A stretch of 64,000 nt of DNA from Chlorops oryzae (Eukaryota > Arthropoda > Insecta > Diptera > Chloropidae). Where the stretch lies: assembly GCA_020466095.1 (NCBI GenBank), contig CM035806.1, positions 127,342,393 through 127,406,392 on the forward strand, given 5' to 3'. Of the stretch, positions 21,909 through 31,875 are shown in pieces. A program made the position numbers and the translations under genes. Under the pieces are notes generated by a model. The model did not search any database. It was not told the DNA's origin and saw nothing but the letters and a program-made list of their open reading frames with translations. Every line of letters starts with the position of its first letter. Position 1 is the stretch's first letter.

Positions 21909-23290
21909 GGAGGGGGGGTGGGGAAAGGGCGTTTGCGGATAAAAAAATTTTTTGTTTTTTTTTTTTTAATAAAAGTTGGGTAAGCGGGGGGGGGGTTTGG
22001 TTAAAGTAAATGGGTAGGAGTTTGAAAGGGGTGGGGTAGAAGCCGTGCGCGAGGGTGAAGCTTTAAGGTGAAGGTAAGGGGTGGCCTGGCCGAGGGATAT
22101 GGGAATGAGATGAGTGATTGGGGAAAAATGGGAAAGTGGGGAAATTGAAAATGTTTGGAAAAAAAGGATTGTGTTTTCGAAGCGTTTAAATCGAGGGAAT
22201 TGGGTTTTTTGAAAGAATTGGAAGGGTTTTTGTTTGGGGAGAGTGATTGGGAGAGAAGTTTTCCCAGTTTTTTTTGTGGGGGTTGGCCGAATTTGGGATT
22301 GGCGGTTGGTTCGTTTGGGGGGTGGGCGATTTCGTTTAAGGATTTTTTGGGGATTGAGAAAAAGAAAATTTGCCGGCGGGTGGTTTAAATAAGTTTAAAT
22401 TGTTAATAGAAAAAGGTATGCGGATGGCAGATTTGCGATCAATTGGTTTTTGGAAAAATTAAATGTTTCCTTTTTAATTTTTAAAAAAAAGCCTTTTGGT
22501 GAATTGGAGAAGAAAAATTTCCCGGAATTTTAAAAAGAAAAGAAATGGGTTGTTAAATTAATTTTTCCCGAAAGAATTTAAAATTAGAAATTGGGGGGAT
22601 GAAGAAAGAAAGGGAGTAATTTAAATTTTTTTGGAAAGGTATAAACGGAAGAAGATTTAAATTTTTTAAAAGAGAATCAAATTTGATGGGAATGGAGCTT
22701 TCGTTTGGTTTGAAGTTGGAATTTTTTGAAAAATTTGTTTGAAGTTGTGTTTTGTTTTGGAAATTTGAAGGGAAAGTTTTAATTGTAAATGGGGTTGAAA
22801 TTGGGGGGGGGGGGGGGGGGGGTTTTTGGGGGGGGGGGGGGGGGGGTTTGGGTTTTGGGGGGGGGTTGGGGAAGGGGGGGGGGGGGGGGGGGGGGGGGGT
22901 TTTGGGGGGGGTTTTTTGGTTTTGGGGGGGGGTTTGGGGTTTTTTGAAAAAAAAAAGTTTTTTTTTTTTTTTTTGTTTTTGTTGGGGGGGGGTTTGGGGG
23001 GGGGGGGGGGGGGTTTTTTTTTTGGGGGGGGGGGGTTGTTTTGGGTTTTTTTTTTTTGGGGGGGGAAAAAAGGGTTTTTTGGTGGGGGGGGGGGGGGGGT
23101 TTTGGGTTTTGGGGGGGGGGGGGGGGGGGTTTTGGAATTTTTGTTTTTTGGGGGGTTTTTGGTGGGGGGTTTTTTGGGTTTTGGGGGGGGGGTTTGGTTT
23201 TGGGGGGGGGGTGGGGGGGGGGTTTTGGGGGAAAAGGGGGGGGGAAAAGGTTGGGGGGGGGGTTTGGGGGGGGGGGGGGGGGGGGGTGGG
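21909..23290. repeat. Extreme G/T tract, probable sequencing or assembly artefact
   Basis: From 21909 the plus strand becomes steadily purine-rich with many G runs. From about 22802 to 23290 it is almost only G and T, with G runs of up to 20. Any translation gives Gly/Phe/Trp (plus) or Pro/Lys (minus) strings, so the reported frames there are not genes. Real G-quadruplex DNA is conceivable, but the gradual loss of complexity starting in the middle of a known repeat looks like degraded base calling. Confidence 0.7.
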
Positions 23291-23533
23291 TGGGGCCCCC
23301 CATCTAATAATAATCCCAGAATGTATGCTTTTCTCACTAAGCTGTTTTTATACAAAGAATGTGTACTCTGGGCTTGTCAAATCGGGGAAGGATATTCAAA
23401 TGCAATCTAATATGTATGCAATGCGGCAAGAAATCAAAAAAATCCGCGTACAAACGAATAAATCTGACAAAAAATTCAATCGCCAAATTGTATCAAAGGA
23501 CCGCCATTAACGTTCGAAAACAGCCAAAATGGC
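23291..23533. other. Flank containing a diverged minus-strand piece of unit A
   Basis: Sequence from about 23476 to 23560, read on the minus strand, resembles the unit A stretch GTTGGCGATTTCTCGCAATTTTGG...AATGGCGGTC (about 5071-5114). Nothing else recognised. Confidence 0.4.
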
Positions 23534-23599
23534 ATGGAATCGCCAACACTGGCAGCTATATCTTCAGCCCCTATATCCCACCCCCTCCCCCTGGACACA

Positions 23600-23916
23600 C
23601 CACTGGGTATTGCTGGAAGACTTAAATCTTTCGGACCTATAGGGACACATACGTCCCACAAAAAGTTGTCTATATCTCATATTGAAAATATGCTTAGCGA
23701 TTGGGTCGAATGGTCCCAGTTCAGTTGTTTGAAAATTATATTCTTAATTTTTGTTTATTCGCAGATAAATGCAACACAGACTGAGGTACTTGGGGAATTA
23801 GCTAAAAAATATTTATGTATCCCTGCCTCATCGGTGGAATCCGAGCGAGTTTTTAGTTCAGCCGGTCTGATTGTAAATTACCGTGGTGCTAGTCTAAAGC
23901 CCTCAACAGTGGACAT
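23600..23916 (+). pseudogene. hAT transposase, C-terminal dimerisation region, first part
   Basis: The frame contains LAKKYLCIPASSVESERVFS (about 23797-23856) then SAGLIVNYRGASLKPSTVD. This is the hAT C-terminal dimerisation motif (A-x-K-Y-L-x-I-P-A-S-S-x-x-S-E-R-x-F-S-x-A-G). A TTTGTTTATTCGCAG splice-acceptor-like sequence sits just before (23749-23763), so an intron may separate it from upstream exons. The catalytic DDE residues are not in the window. The frame is cut at 23916 by a foldback element; its last codons reappear at 31836. The apparent extension Arg-Pro-Tyr-Leu... is element sequence, not hAT. Confidence 0.85.
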
Positions 23917-24536
23917 TAGACCGTACCTCAAAAAAAAAAGTGCGCCGTATACCAGCGAATATGACGCATTTTTGCAAGACAATAACAAAAAGAAAAAAAA
24001 AATTTTTTTCGATCGAACCTAGAGGTCGCGCATTGGTATATTTCTTCATATCTCTGGTGTTTACAGTCGGATTTTAAAGTTTGATACATCAATGTTTTTG
24101 TCGCAAAGATACCAATATGGCCTCTTAAGAAATCATTGACCGCAGGCGTACCGTTCTAGTACTTACCCCCAAGATCTCAGTGCCTACCACCCTTATGTAC
24201 CACTCTAATATCAAAAAAATAAAACCCTTAAAATATCATCAAACTTCTCCTCAGAAAGTATATCGATATTTCCAAATAACTATTTTTAACTAAATTTTGA
24301 AATTTTTTAAAGTTATTTTGTTCACTGTTTGGTCCCTATCTATCTATGAGTTTATTGTTTGGTGTTCCAAATTAACATCAAAATGTACTTTGAGATATGC
24401 CAAGTAATTTTTCCGAAAACACTGTTGCTGTAAAATGACGCATTAGGGAACTATAACCGTTTAATATTCCAAAAAAAGCAATTCTCCCTGAAAGTATGCT
24501 ATTAAATATGTTATTTAAATGTATAAATATATCGCT

Positions 24537-24817
24537 CATATACTTCAATAACGTCATATTTCAAAAAAATATTGAAATCGTCCGTCTATGCTCGGATCTC
24601 CTTCGAAACGGTTGGACCAGTCACATCGAAATTTGCCACACAGGTATATCGAGCCCCGAGTATGATCCTAAGTGAAAATGGGAGACATCCGCCCACTGCC
24701 ACGTCTACAAACGAAAATTTTTCATAACACTGAAGTAAAAAGCGTAAGAAGCCAATAATGTCGGGCGCTGGGTATATCTAAGTCGGGCTTGACCGACTTA
24801 AGCTTTCTTACTTGCTT
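24537..24817 (-). mobile_element. Partial mini-me/DINE-like element, minus strand
   Basis: On the minus strand it starts CAAGTAAGAAAGC (24817), has the AAGTCGGTCAAGCCCGACTT stem and ATACCCAGCG. It then jumps to the 3' section (CCGCCCACTGCC, GGATCATACTCGG, GGAGATCCGAGC on the respective strands) ending near a GTCCGTCTAT remnant of the microsatellite. An internal deletion is implied. Confidence 0.65.
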
Positions 24818-24823
24818 AATTAA

Positions 24824-25003
24824 TCAATAGAAGAATCTGTCGATTTCAATCCCCAAATTTTGGCGCGATTCAAGTTGGCTATATTTCTGACGGCTCTCAA
24901 GTTTTGATAAAATGTGGCCCATGCGTTGTTCATCGGTGACCGCCAAAGCAGATTCATGTACTATATGAACAAAACGCTCGGTGTTTTGCGAATGACATAG
25001 ATA
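24824..25003 (-). pseudogene. Orphan C-terminal coding stretch, family uncertain
   Basis: After a TTTTCTCAG acceptor-like sequence the minus strand reads AYLCHSQNTERFVHIVHESA, then LAVTDEQRMGHILSKLESRQ, to a TGA stop at 24824-24826. The C-H-S-Q-x-x-E-R-x-V and L-E-S-R patterns resemble the C-terminus of a transposase-like family seen in many insects, but I cannot name it with certainty. It lies alone in the foldback core, so it may be an exon captured by the element or a relic of its autonomous parent. Confidence 0.35.
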
Positions 25004-25109
25004 AGCTGAGAAAATATATAGGTTTACTAAGGAAAATAATCAATTACGCCATTTTCATTGTGAGAACCTGGTAATTTGATTATTTTGTTTGAATATTGGA
25101 ATTCTTCTA

Positions 25110-26731
25110 CACCGAAAAAAATCCGTAGGTAATATTGAAGAAATGGGCTGCGTTATTGAAGAAACGGCAGTAAAAATAGAGCTAACTAAAAAAAGCAATC
25201 AATATGAATAAAGACGATATTCAATATGAAGAAATTCAAATGAGGAAAAAAATTTCGTTATATTGAAGAAATATCTTCATATCTACGAAATTATTTTAGT
25301 CAAATTTCTTCAAGTATATTATCCTGCTTCGTTATATTGAAGAAAATTCTTCATATCTACGAAAATAATTATTGATATTGAATAAATTTCTTCAATATTA
25401 CGAACGATTTTCTTCAATATGAAGAAATTTATTGAAATACGCAACCCTGCTTAGTTATATTGAAGAAATTTATTCATATGTATAAATTTCAAAATTTCAT
25501 CATATGTATTAACTGTTGTGAGTCCCGCCTGTCTCACATCTGCTATTTTTTATAGACAAGAAAATCGTCCAAATATCATACACACAAAACAGTATATTAA
25601 CTTTCTCATTGCAAGCAATAATGATTGACTAAATAAAGACTCGCGATAAGAATTAAAAAACATTTTTATGTATATATGATTGTGTCGTTAAAAGGACAAA
25701 AATGCTAAAATATTATGAAAGGACTTAAAGAAAATTTTCAAAATAATGCAGCATTTTCCCTAAAAATATACTTTAAACCAAAATTTCAAGTCAAAGTAAA
25801 TTACATCGAAATTAATTTTAATATTATTTTTATTTATTATTGCGTTTCTTATAATGTCTCCAAAGATCTATATTATATATAGATATATATTTTCTGTACT
25901 ATATTTAACAATTATATTCCAAAATTAAGCATTAAAAAGTTAGATATTGTGCTAAGTGTCACCGGATGCAGTACGAAATGTGAACCTCACTCATATGCAG
26001 AAGCGTCTCCCCGTCAATGTGGCACTTTAAAAAATTTGAGTTTATTAAAAACGGAACACTTCGCAAAATATATATGATTTAATACACACCTATCAGATTT
26101 TCTGCGATTTTGAACGCGAGCAATATTTTCTTTCAATTTTCAAATTAAACACAATTTCTCTGCTTCCATAAAAAAACGCGTTTTCACTTCATGGACGAAC
26201 TTTGCTTATGACGCTGAATCTTCTGCCTTAAGACTCATCAACCCCAAGAACTTCTTAAAATTATTCACTTTTTCGTAATATTGAAGAAATTCTTCATATC
26301 TCAAGAATAACATTTGTCATATTGAAGAAATTTCTTTATTTATACGAAATAAATTACTTTATATTCACGAATACGTTTTGTTATATTAAAGAAATTTCTT
26401 CATATCAACAAACAAATTACGTCATATTGAAGAAATTTTTTCATTTATACGAAAATTCTAAATTTTAAAATGTCCTACGAAAGCTTATTTCATATGTAAG
26501 AAAATTTCTTCAGTATGAAGAAATGTTTTCGTACCTATGAAGAAATTTTGTTATATTGATTAAACTATTTAACTCATATTGAAGAATTTTTTTTCGTTCC
26601 ATTCACAAAATTTCTGCAATATAACAAATATTTTCGTCAGCATGAAGAAAATTCGTTATATTGACTAAAATTCGTATTCAAATATTTACGAAAATTTTTA
26701 TTCAATATTACTGCCGATATTTCTTTCAGTG
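25110..26731. mobile_element. 1.6 kb element made of palindromic ATTGAAGAAATTTCTTCAT-type motifs
   Basis: Ends CACCGAAAAAAATCCGTAGG (25110) and complement of CACTGAAAGAAATATCGGCA (26731) are inverted and flanked by TA. Its outer zones (about 25125-25500 and 26270-26710) are dense with variants of ATATTGAAGAAATTTCTTCA in both orientations, many with TACGAA. The centre (about 25500-26270) is ordinary sequence. TA flanks and CAC-type ends are compatible with a Tc1/mariner-like MITE, but the motif arrays are not typical. Confidence 0.55.
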
Positions 26732-27370
26732 TAGTTGGTCTTGCCAAAGAGGCAAATTTAATTCCGTGTTCAAAATGCTAACTTGAGTTTATGGTTGCTC
26801 AGATTTTCGTGAAACAAGCCTTTTGCACTAAAAAAGTTTTTTACTTGAAAAATATATTACCTATTTATTTTATATTTTTAAATAATTAAACATTTAAATA
26901 AAATATTTAATAACATACTTTCAGGGAGAATTGCTTTTTTTTGGAATATTAAACGGTTATAGTTCCCTAATGCGTCATTTTACAACAACAGTGTTTTCGG
27001 AAAAATTACTTGGCATATCTCAAAGTACATTTTGATGTTAATTTGGAACACCAAACTTAAACTTATAGATAGATAGGGACCAAACAGTGAACAAAATAAC
27101 TTAAAAAAATTTTCAAAATTTAGTTAAAAATAGTTATGTTGGAAATATCGATATACTTTCTGCTCGCTATACGAGCATGAAAGCTGTGTAGACGTGTCGT
27201 ATTTAGTTCCGGTATATCTTATTGACGGTTTAATTTACAACTAACATTTACGTTCTTGATAAATTTCTTACGGTTTCTCGCTCTGCCTTTGGTCTTTTTG
27301 TCAAATTGAATTTCTCATATTTGCGGTCTTACAGTTTTCTAATCCCAAATTGACTTAATTTTGCTTAAGA

Positions 27371-28243
27371 ATGAGCACGGGAACGCGAAACAATATGAAA
27401 AAGAATTTGGCGACTGGAACAACAACAACACCTGTGACGACTTTGCACAATAGTGGAGCAACAACACCTGTTATGAATATGCATAAATCAACTAATTTGC
27501 TACCATCTGACAGCCCTATACCGAAAGCTTGGGTAAGTTCGATTGACTCTAAGCTGGAGCGCATTGACTCTCTTATCAGAGCTTCGGAGGAGAGAGTTAT
27601 GCAGAGAATAGGTGAACTTGCTGCTGAACTAAGTAATTTGAGAGCTGATATTGCACTTACTAAGCAGAGATTGACTGAAGTGGAGGATGAGAGCAAAAGG
27701 GAAGTTGAAAACTTGAAAGCCGAGATCAGTGTACTCAACAGCAAGGTGGAGCGTTTTGAGAGCGTTTCCATAGCGACCGACCTTATCATAACGGGGATTC
27801 CACGTGCTGAGAGTGAAGATCTTCATTCCATTATGTCTCACATATGTAATGCTATTCATACGAAAGCTCCGATCATTCGTGATGCTTTTCGTTTGCGGGC
27901 GAAAAATAATCATAGCACTGCACCTATCATTGTAAAGCTCCATACAGCTTTTGAGCGAAATCAGCTTTTTAAAGCGATTGCGGGCTTTTGCAAAATTAAT
28001 AAAAGATCATTGCTACTCTCTGATATTGGACTCTCAGGTGATAATAATATATTTGTTCATGAGTGTCTTACGAAGTCAAATCGTGCATTAATGCACTATG
28101 CAACTCAACTGAAGAGACGAAAGCTGCTCTCTGCTGCTTTCTCGATTCGTGGCCAAGTTTTTGTAAGAGTGAGTGCTGATACTGAAACGAAACTTGTGGG
28201 AAATATCTCCGAAGTTAATAGGATTGCCGGTGTGAACTCTTAG
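27371..28243 (+). CDS. LINE ORF1 protein (coiled coil plus RRM/FP-like C-terminus)
   Basis: The 290-residue protein is expected to bind the element RNA as a chaperone in the ribonucleoprotein. Residues 1-55 are Thr/Asn-rich and low in complexity. About 58-125 form a long coiled coil (IGELAAELSNLRADIALTKQ, then RLTEVEDESKREVENLKAEI). From about 135 an RRM-like fold begins (IATDLIITGIPRAESEDL). The C-terminus (about 225-275, with NRALMHYATQLKRRKLLSAA) resembles the baculovirus-FP-like domain found in many insect LINE ORF1s. No zinc knuckles are seen. The frame is uninterrupted and ends 207 bp before ORF2. Confidence 0.8.
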   Translation: MSTGTRNNMKKNLATGTTTTPVTTLHNSGATTPVMNMHKSTNLLPSDSPIPKAWVSSIDSKLERIDSLIRASEERVMQRIGELAAELSNLRADIALTKQRLTEVEDESKREVENLKAEISVLNSKVERFESVSIATDLIITGIPRAESEDLHSIMSHICNAIHTKAPIIRDAFRLRAKNNHSTAPIIVKLHTAFERNQLFKAIAGFCKINKRSLLLSDIGLSGDNNIFVHECLTKSNRALMHYATQLKRRKLLSAAFSIRGQVFVRVSADTETKLVGNISEVNRIAGVNS

Positions 28244-28502
28244 AGCAAATGCTGTCAATTAATAAGTCTTTTTTCAAATCTGTGCTCAATATGATTACAC
28301 TATTTTTATTTATCTATTTAGCATATTTTTCTTCTCTTAAATGTAATTATTTCTCTTTAAAACTCTTGGATTCTTCATACCAATATTTTTGTATAACTAA
28401 TTTCAATTCTAAAATAAGCCAATTCGAATATGCCTTGGTGATACTTAATTATGCTTAACTCTTCTTCGAGTTTAGACACTGATACAGACTACCTGACTAT
28501 TA

Positions 28503-31217
28503 TTGAAGCTCATACGAAACCGTCAGCCTGGTTTTCAGATATGCTACTTCAATGCTCGTAGTTTAAACACTGATAAGCTTGAATATTTTAACTATGTTTT
28601 TTGTGATCTTAGTGTTGACATTGTATGTGTTGCGGAGACGTGGTTCAAAGCTGATTTTGGGGATGATATATATGCCCTTTCTGGCTATAATATGTGTAGA
28701 CTGGACCGTAGGACAGGGGCGCGTGGAGGAGGAATTGCTATTTATAGTAAGAAGTATCTGAAGTTCAAATCAGTTTGCACATCTGATGCACTGGACCCTG
28801 TTCAATTTATGTTTGTTGAGTTTCGGGATTCTGTTAAGAAACTGCTCTTAGTGTGTGTTTATAACCCACACAAATCATGTGACCTCTCAAAACTTTTTGA
28901 AAATCTGACCAAATTTAATCTAGAATATGAACATATAGTGATGTGTGGTGATTTTAATTGTGATATTTTGATCAATGACTCTGCAGCAGTTGGACTGTTA
29001 AACGCTATAAGTAGTGCCGGTATCAGCATTCTAAATAATTATGCAACGCGTTTTGCTCCCAACAACAGACCTAGTTTACTGGACCTGTTGTGCGTCTGCA
29101 ACCTAGATAGTGTACTTCACCATGACCAATTGTCACTACCAGGTATTTCAGACCATGATATGCTTGTTTTGACATATAATATCGAATTCTCATATAACGC
29201 TGCTAGTTCCACTTTTTCCTTTAGAAATTTTAGTAAAATAAATCATGACCTTTTATTTATGGAGGCTAATCATGTTGACTGGAATGAATGCTGGTATTAT
29301 GCAAATGTAGATGAAAAAACCATACGCCATTCGAAACCACCTTGGTTTACTGTTGAGGTTAAAAGTGCAATTCGTGACAGGTTTAGACGTTATATATTAT
29401 GGAAACGATCTCCGACCAATGAAAATTGGGAGCTTTTTCGTATATCCAGAAACTTTGCTAATACGGTTACTCGAAATTCTAAGAAGACTTTCTACCACAA
29501 TAAGTTTAATGCTGATTTGCCTTCCAAGGCTCTGTGGCGTAACCTAAAAAGAATTGGTGCTAGCTCCAAATCCCAGTCAATTTGCAGCGTGGATGTAGAT
29601 CGGATGAATGACCATTTTGTTTCATCATTGACTGATAATTTAGACACATCCCTGTCTCTACCAAATGCTAGAAGAGTGGAGCCTGAGTACAGTTTTGTGT
29701 TTAGCTGCCTCTCTGAAGATGACTTCCTTAAAAGCCTATATGCTATCAAATCTAATGCTATTGGTGAAGATAACATTAGTTTAAAATTTGTTAAATTAAT
29801 TCTGCCATTTATTATTTCACCGTTGACACACATTTTGAATTTCTTTATAACTACGTCGATTTTTCCTGAGAAATGGAAAATTGCCAAGGTTTTACCGGTG
29901 GCGAAGAAAAATTCTCCCAATTCTCTAAATGATTTTCGTCCCATCAGCATCCTGCCTTGCCTTTCCAAGGTTTTTGAGAAGTGCTTATCGCTCCAAATAC
30001 TTAATTATCTTGAATCCCATGACCTTCTTAACATAAACCAGTCTGGTTTTCGTAAAAATCACAGTTGTACTACAGCCATGCTCAAGATCTTTGAGGATAT
30101 ACGACCAGCTTATGACCGTGGTGATATAACTATTCTTGCTTTCCTCGATTTCTCCAAAGCTTTCGATAAAGTCAATCATGAGCTTCTTATCGAGAAACTT
30201 GAGTACTGTTATAGTTTCTGTAACAGCGCATCAAGTTTGATTAACAGCTATTTATCGGGTAGACTTCAAAGAGTTTGCCTCAATGATAGGTTTTCTTCCG
30301 TTCGTTCAGTTAAGTCCGGTGTTCCACAGGGATCCATACTTGGACCTATTCTATTTGTAATGTTCATAAATGACCTTACCTTATGCTGTAAAAATGTATC
30401 TATACATCTGTATGCCGATGATGCTCAAATTTATCTCTCCAGGCCAGTTGGTCTATCGGAGGACCTGGTATATAGAGTAAATGAGGACATTCAGTCAATT
30501 GTAATGTGGGCTGAACGCAATGGACTTTATCTGAATGCTGAAAAAACTAAAGCTCTATTCGTGTGTAACAACAGATATAACCTTGAGAGTTTCCCCACAT
30601 TAACGATTAACACACAGCGTATTCAGTATGATACAGTTGCAACTAGCCTAGGTTTTAAAATTAATTCCAAGCTATCTTGTACGGATCATGTTAACACTTG
30701 CATCAGTAAAGCATATTTTGTCTTAAGAAAACTGTGGAAGACGGCGATGTTCATTCCACAAGATACGAAGATGTTGCTAATTCGCACTCTGATCATGCCG
30801 TTATTGATGTACGGCTCTACTTTGTACCCCAGTATGGATGCAGTTTCTGCAAACAAGCTCAAATTACTCTTAAATAACTCTGCTAGGTATATTTTTAAAA
30901 GGAGAAGATTTGACCATATATCGGAGTTCTCAACACAAATCTTAAATCGTTCTCTTGAGTCCCATTTTAATATAAGGAATCTTGTTTTTCTTCACAAGTT
31001 GTTTTACGGAGGGGGACCTGAATATTTGCAGCGCAGCCTGCTTTTTGCCCAGTCTCAACGCACATCCAATCTGATTGTGCCTAGCTTTAATTATTTATCA
31101 ACGTCTCGTATGTTCTTTATCAGTGTCGTCAAACTTTGGAATTTATTACCAAATAATATAAAGTCCATCGTTAGCTCTAGGCGTTTTGAGTTGGCTTTAT
31201 GTAATTTATACAATTAA
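28503..31217 (+). CDS. LINE ORF2: APE endonuclease and reverse transcriptase
   Basis: 904 codons with no stop. The endonuclease (residues about 12-235) shows CYFNARSL, VAETW, RRTGARGGGIAIY, MCGDFN and GISDHDMLVLTY, all the expected APE-type landmarks. The reverse transcriptase (about 455-720) shows LNDFRPISILP, FLDFSKAFDKVNHELL, SGVPQGSILGPILFVMFIND and LYADDAQIY. The C-terminus ends RMFFISVVKLWNLLPNNIKS, as in CR1/Jockey relatives. It nicks target DNA and copies element RNA there. The frame has no ATG before the endonuclease; an ATG at 28451 in another frame would lead in with a one-base shift near 28535, so one indel probably separates this copy from an intact ORF2. Confidence 0.9.
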   Translation: MKLIRNRQPGFQICYFNARSLNTDKLEYFNYVFCDLSVDIVCVAETWFKADFGDDIYALSGYNMCRLDRRTGARGGGIAIYSKKYLKFKSVCTSDALDPVQFMFVEFRDSVKKLLLVCVYNPHKSCDLSKLFENLTKFNLEYEHIVMCGDFNCDILINDSAAVGLLNAISSAGISILNNYATRFAPNNRPSLLDLLCVCNLDSVLHHDQLSLPGISDHDMLVLTYNIEFSYNAASSTFSFRNFSKINHDLLFMEANHVDWNECWYYANVDEKTIRHSKPPWFTVEVKSAIRDRFRRYILWKRSPTNENWELFRISRNFANTVTRNSKKTFYHNKFNADLPSKALWRNLKRIGASSKSQSICSVDVDRMNDHFVSSLTDNLDTSLSLPNARRVEPEYSFVFSCLSEDDFLKSLYAIKSNAIGEDNISLKFVKLILPFIISPLTHILNFFITTSIFPEKWKIAKVLPVAKKNSPNSLNDFRPISILPCLSKVFEKCLSLQILNYLESHDLLNINQSGFRKNHSCTTAMLKIFEDIRPAYDRGDITILAFLDFSKAFDKVNHELLIEKLEYCYSFCNSASSLINSYLSGRLQRVCLNDRFSSVRSVKSGVPQGSILGPILFVMFINDLTLCCKNVSIHLYADDAQIYLSRPVGLSEDLVYRVNEDIQSIVMWAERNGLYLNAEKTKALFVCNNRYNLESFPTLTINTQRIQYDTVATSLGFKINSKLSCTDHVNTCISKAYFVLRKLWKTAMFIPQDTKMLLIRTLIMPLLMYGSTLYPSMDAVSANKLKLLLNNSARYIFKRRRFDHISEFSTQILNRSLESHFNIRNLVFLHKLFYGGGPEYLQRSLLFAQSQRTSNLIVPSFNYLSTSRMFFISVVKLWNLLPNNIKSIVSSRRFELALCNLYN

Positions 31218-31827
31218 ATACAATCAATTAGTTTTCTTTATAATTTTTCTTCTTCTTTTTCTTCTATTATAATAATAACTATTTTATATTAATTAATTTT
31301 TAAATTAATCTTTCGAGAGAGCCAAGAACATTTTCCAGTGTTTACTGACTATTTAACGTCGTTTTAGAGTAAGATAATATTTTATTTTATTTTATGAATT
31401 ATTATTGAAGTGTAAGATGTACTATAAAAGACCTCGGTCTTAATAACTGTACAAATAAATTGAATTGAAATTGAAATTGAAATTGAAATTGAAGTTTGAT
31501 GATATTTTAAGGGTTTTATTTTTTTGATATTAGAGTGGTACATAAGGGTGGTAGGCACTGAGATCTTGGGGGTAAGTACTAGAACGGTACGCCTGCGGTC
31601 AATGACTTCTAAAGAGGTCATATTGGTATCTTTGCGACAAAAACATTGATGTATCAAACTTTAAAATCCGACTGTAAACACCAGAGATATGAAGAAATAT
31701 ACCAATGCGCGACCTCTAGGTTCGATCGAAAAAAAAATTTTTTTTCTTTTTGTTATTGTCTTGCAAAAATGCGTCATATTCGCTGGTATACGGCGCACTG
31801 GTGTTCCATATAAGGTGGTACGGTCTA

Positions 31828-31875
31828 GTGGACATGCTTGTTTTCTTACATAAAAATCTTCCCATGCACCAATAG
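31828..31875 (+). pseudogene. hAT transposase, last codons after the nested insertion
   Basis: The target duplication GTGGACAT is repeated at 31828-31835, and the frame continues in phase through MLVFLHKNLPMHQ to a TAG stop at 31873-31875. The L-V-F-L-x-x-N sequence is exactly what follows V-D-x in hAT dimerisation regions. This shows that 23917-31827 plus one copy of the 8-bp duplication is a single nested insertion in the hAT gene. Confidence 0.88.

Larger units (their letters stand above)
27163..31490 (+). mobile_element. Near full-length CR1-like LINE, about 4.3 kb
   Basis: Both ends are fixed by the foldback arm it interrupts. The arm sequence ...CTTTCTG stops at 27162 and resumes as GAAGTTTGATGAT at 31491. 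The 5' end starts CTCGCTATACGAGC, a small hairpin, followed by a 5' UTR of about 210 bp. Then come ORF1 (27371-28243), ORF2 (28503-31217) and a 270-bp 3' UTR ending in an ATTGAA-type tandem tail (about 31459-31490). Compared with the intact left arm, about four bases (AGGA) are missing at the target and no duplication is present. Confidence 0.9.
23917..31827. mobile_element. hAT-type foldback element, 7.9 kb including nested insertions
   Basis: Ends TAGACCGTACC (23917) and its complement (31827) are flanked by the 8-bp duplication GTGGACAT (23909-23916, 31828-31835). The left arm is 23917-24522. The right arm is 26888-27162 joined across a LINE insertion to 31491-31827. Arms are about 610 bp and nearly identical, sharing GTGCGCCGTATACCAGCG and a stretch near the TATCGATATTTCC. 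Without the LINE the element is about 3.6 kb. The core (24523-26887) holds a DINE fragment, an orphan coding stretch and a palindromic-motif element. It carries no transposase. Confidence 0.88.

Noticed and set aside
22802..23290. Telomere-like G-rich repeat
   Set aside because: There is no constant unit, and flies maintain telomeres without telomerase repeats. It looks like degraded sequence.
22666..23510. Long Pro-rich (minus) and Gly-rich (plus) reading frames of 170-250 codons
   Set aside because: They are translations of a G/T-only tract. Overlapping frames on both strands are all open because the tract lacks A and C, so they carry no coding evidence.
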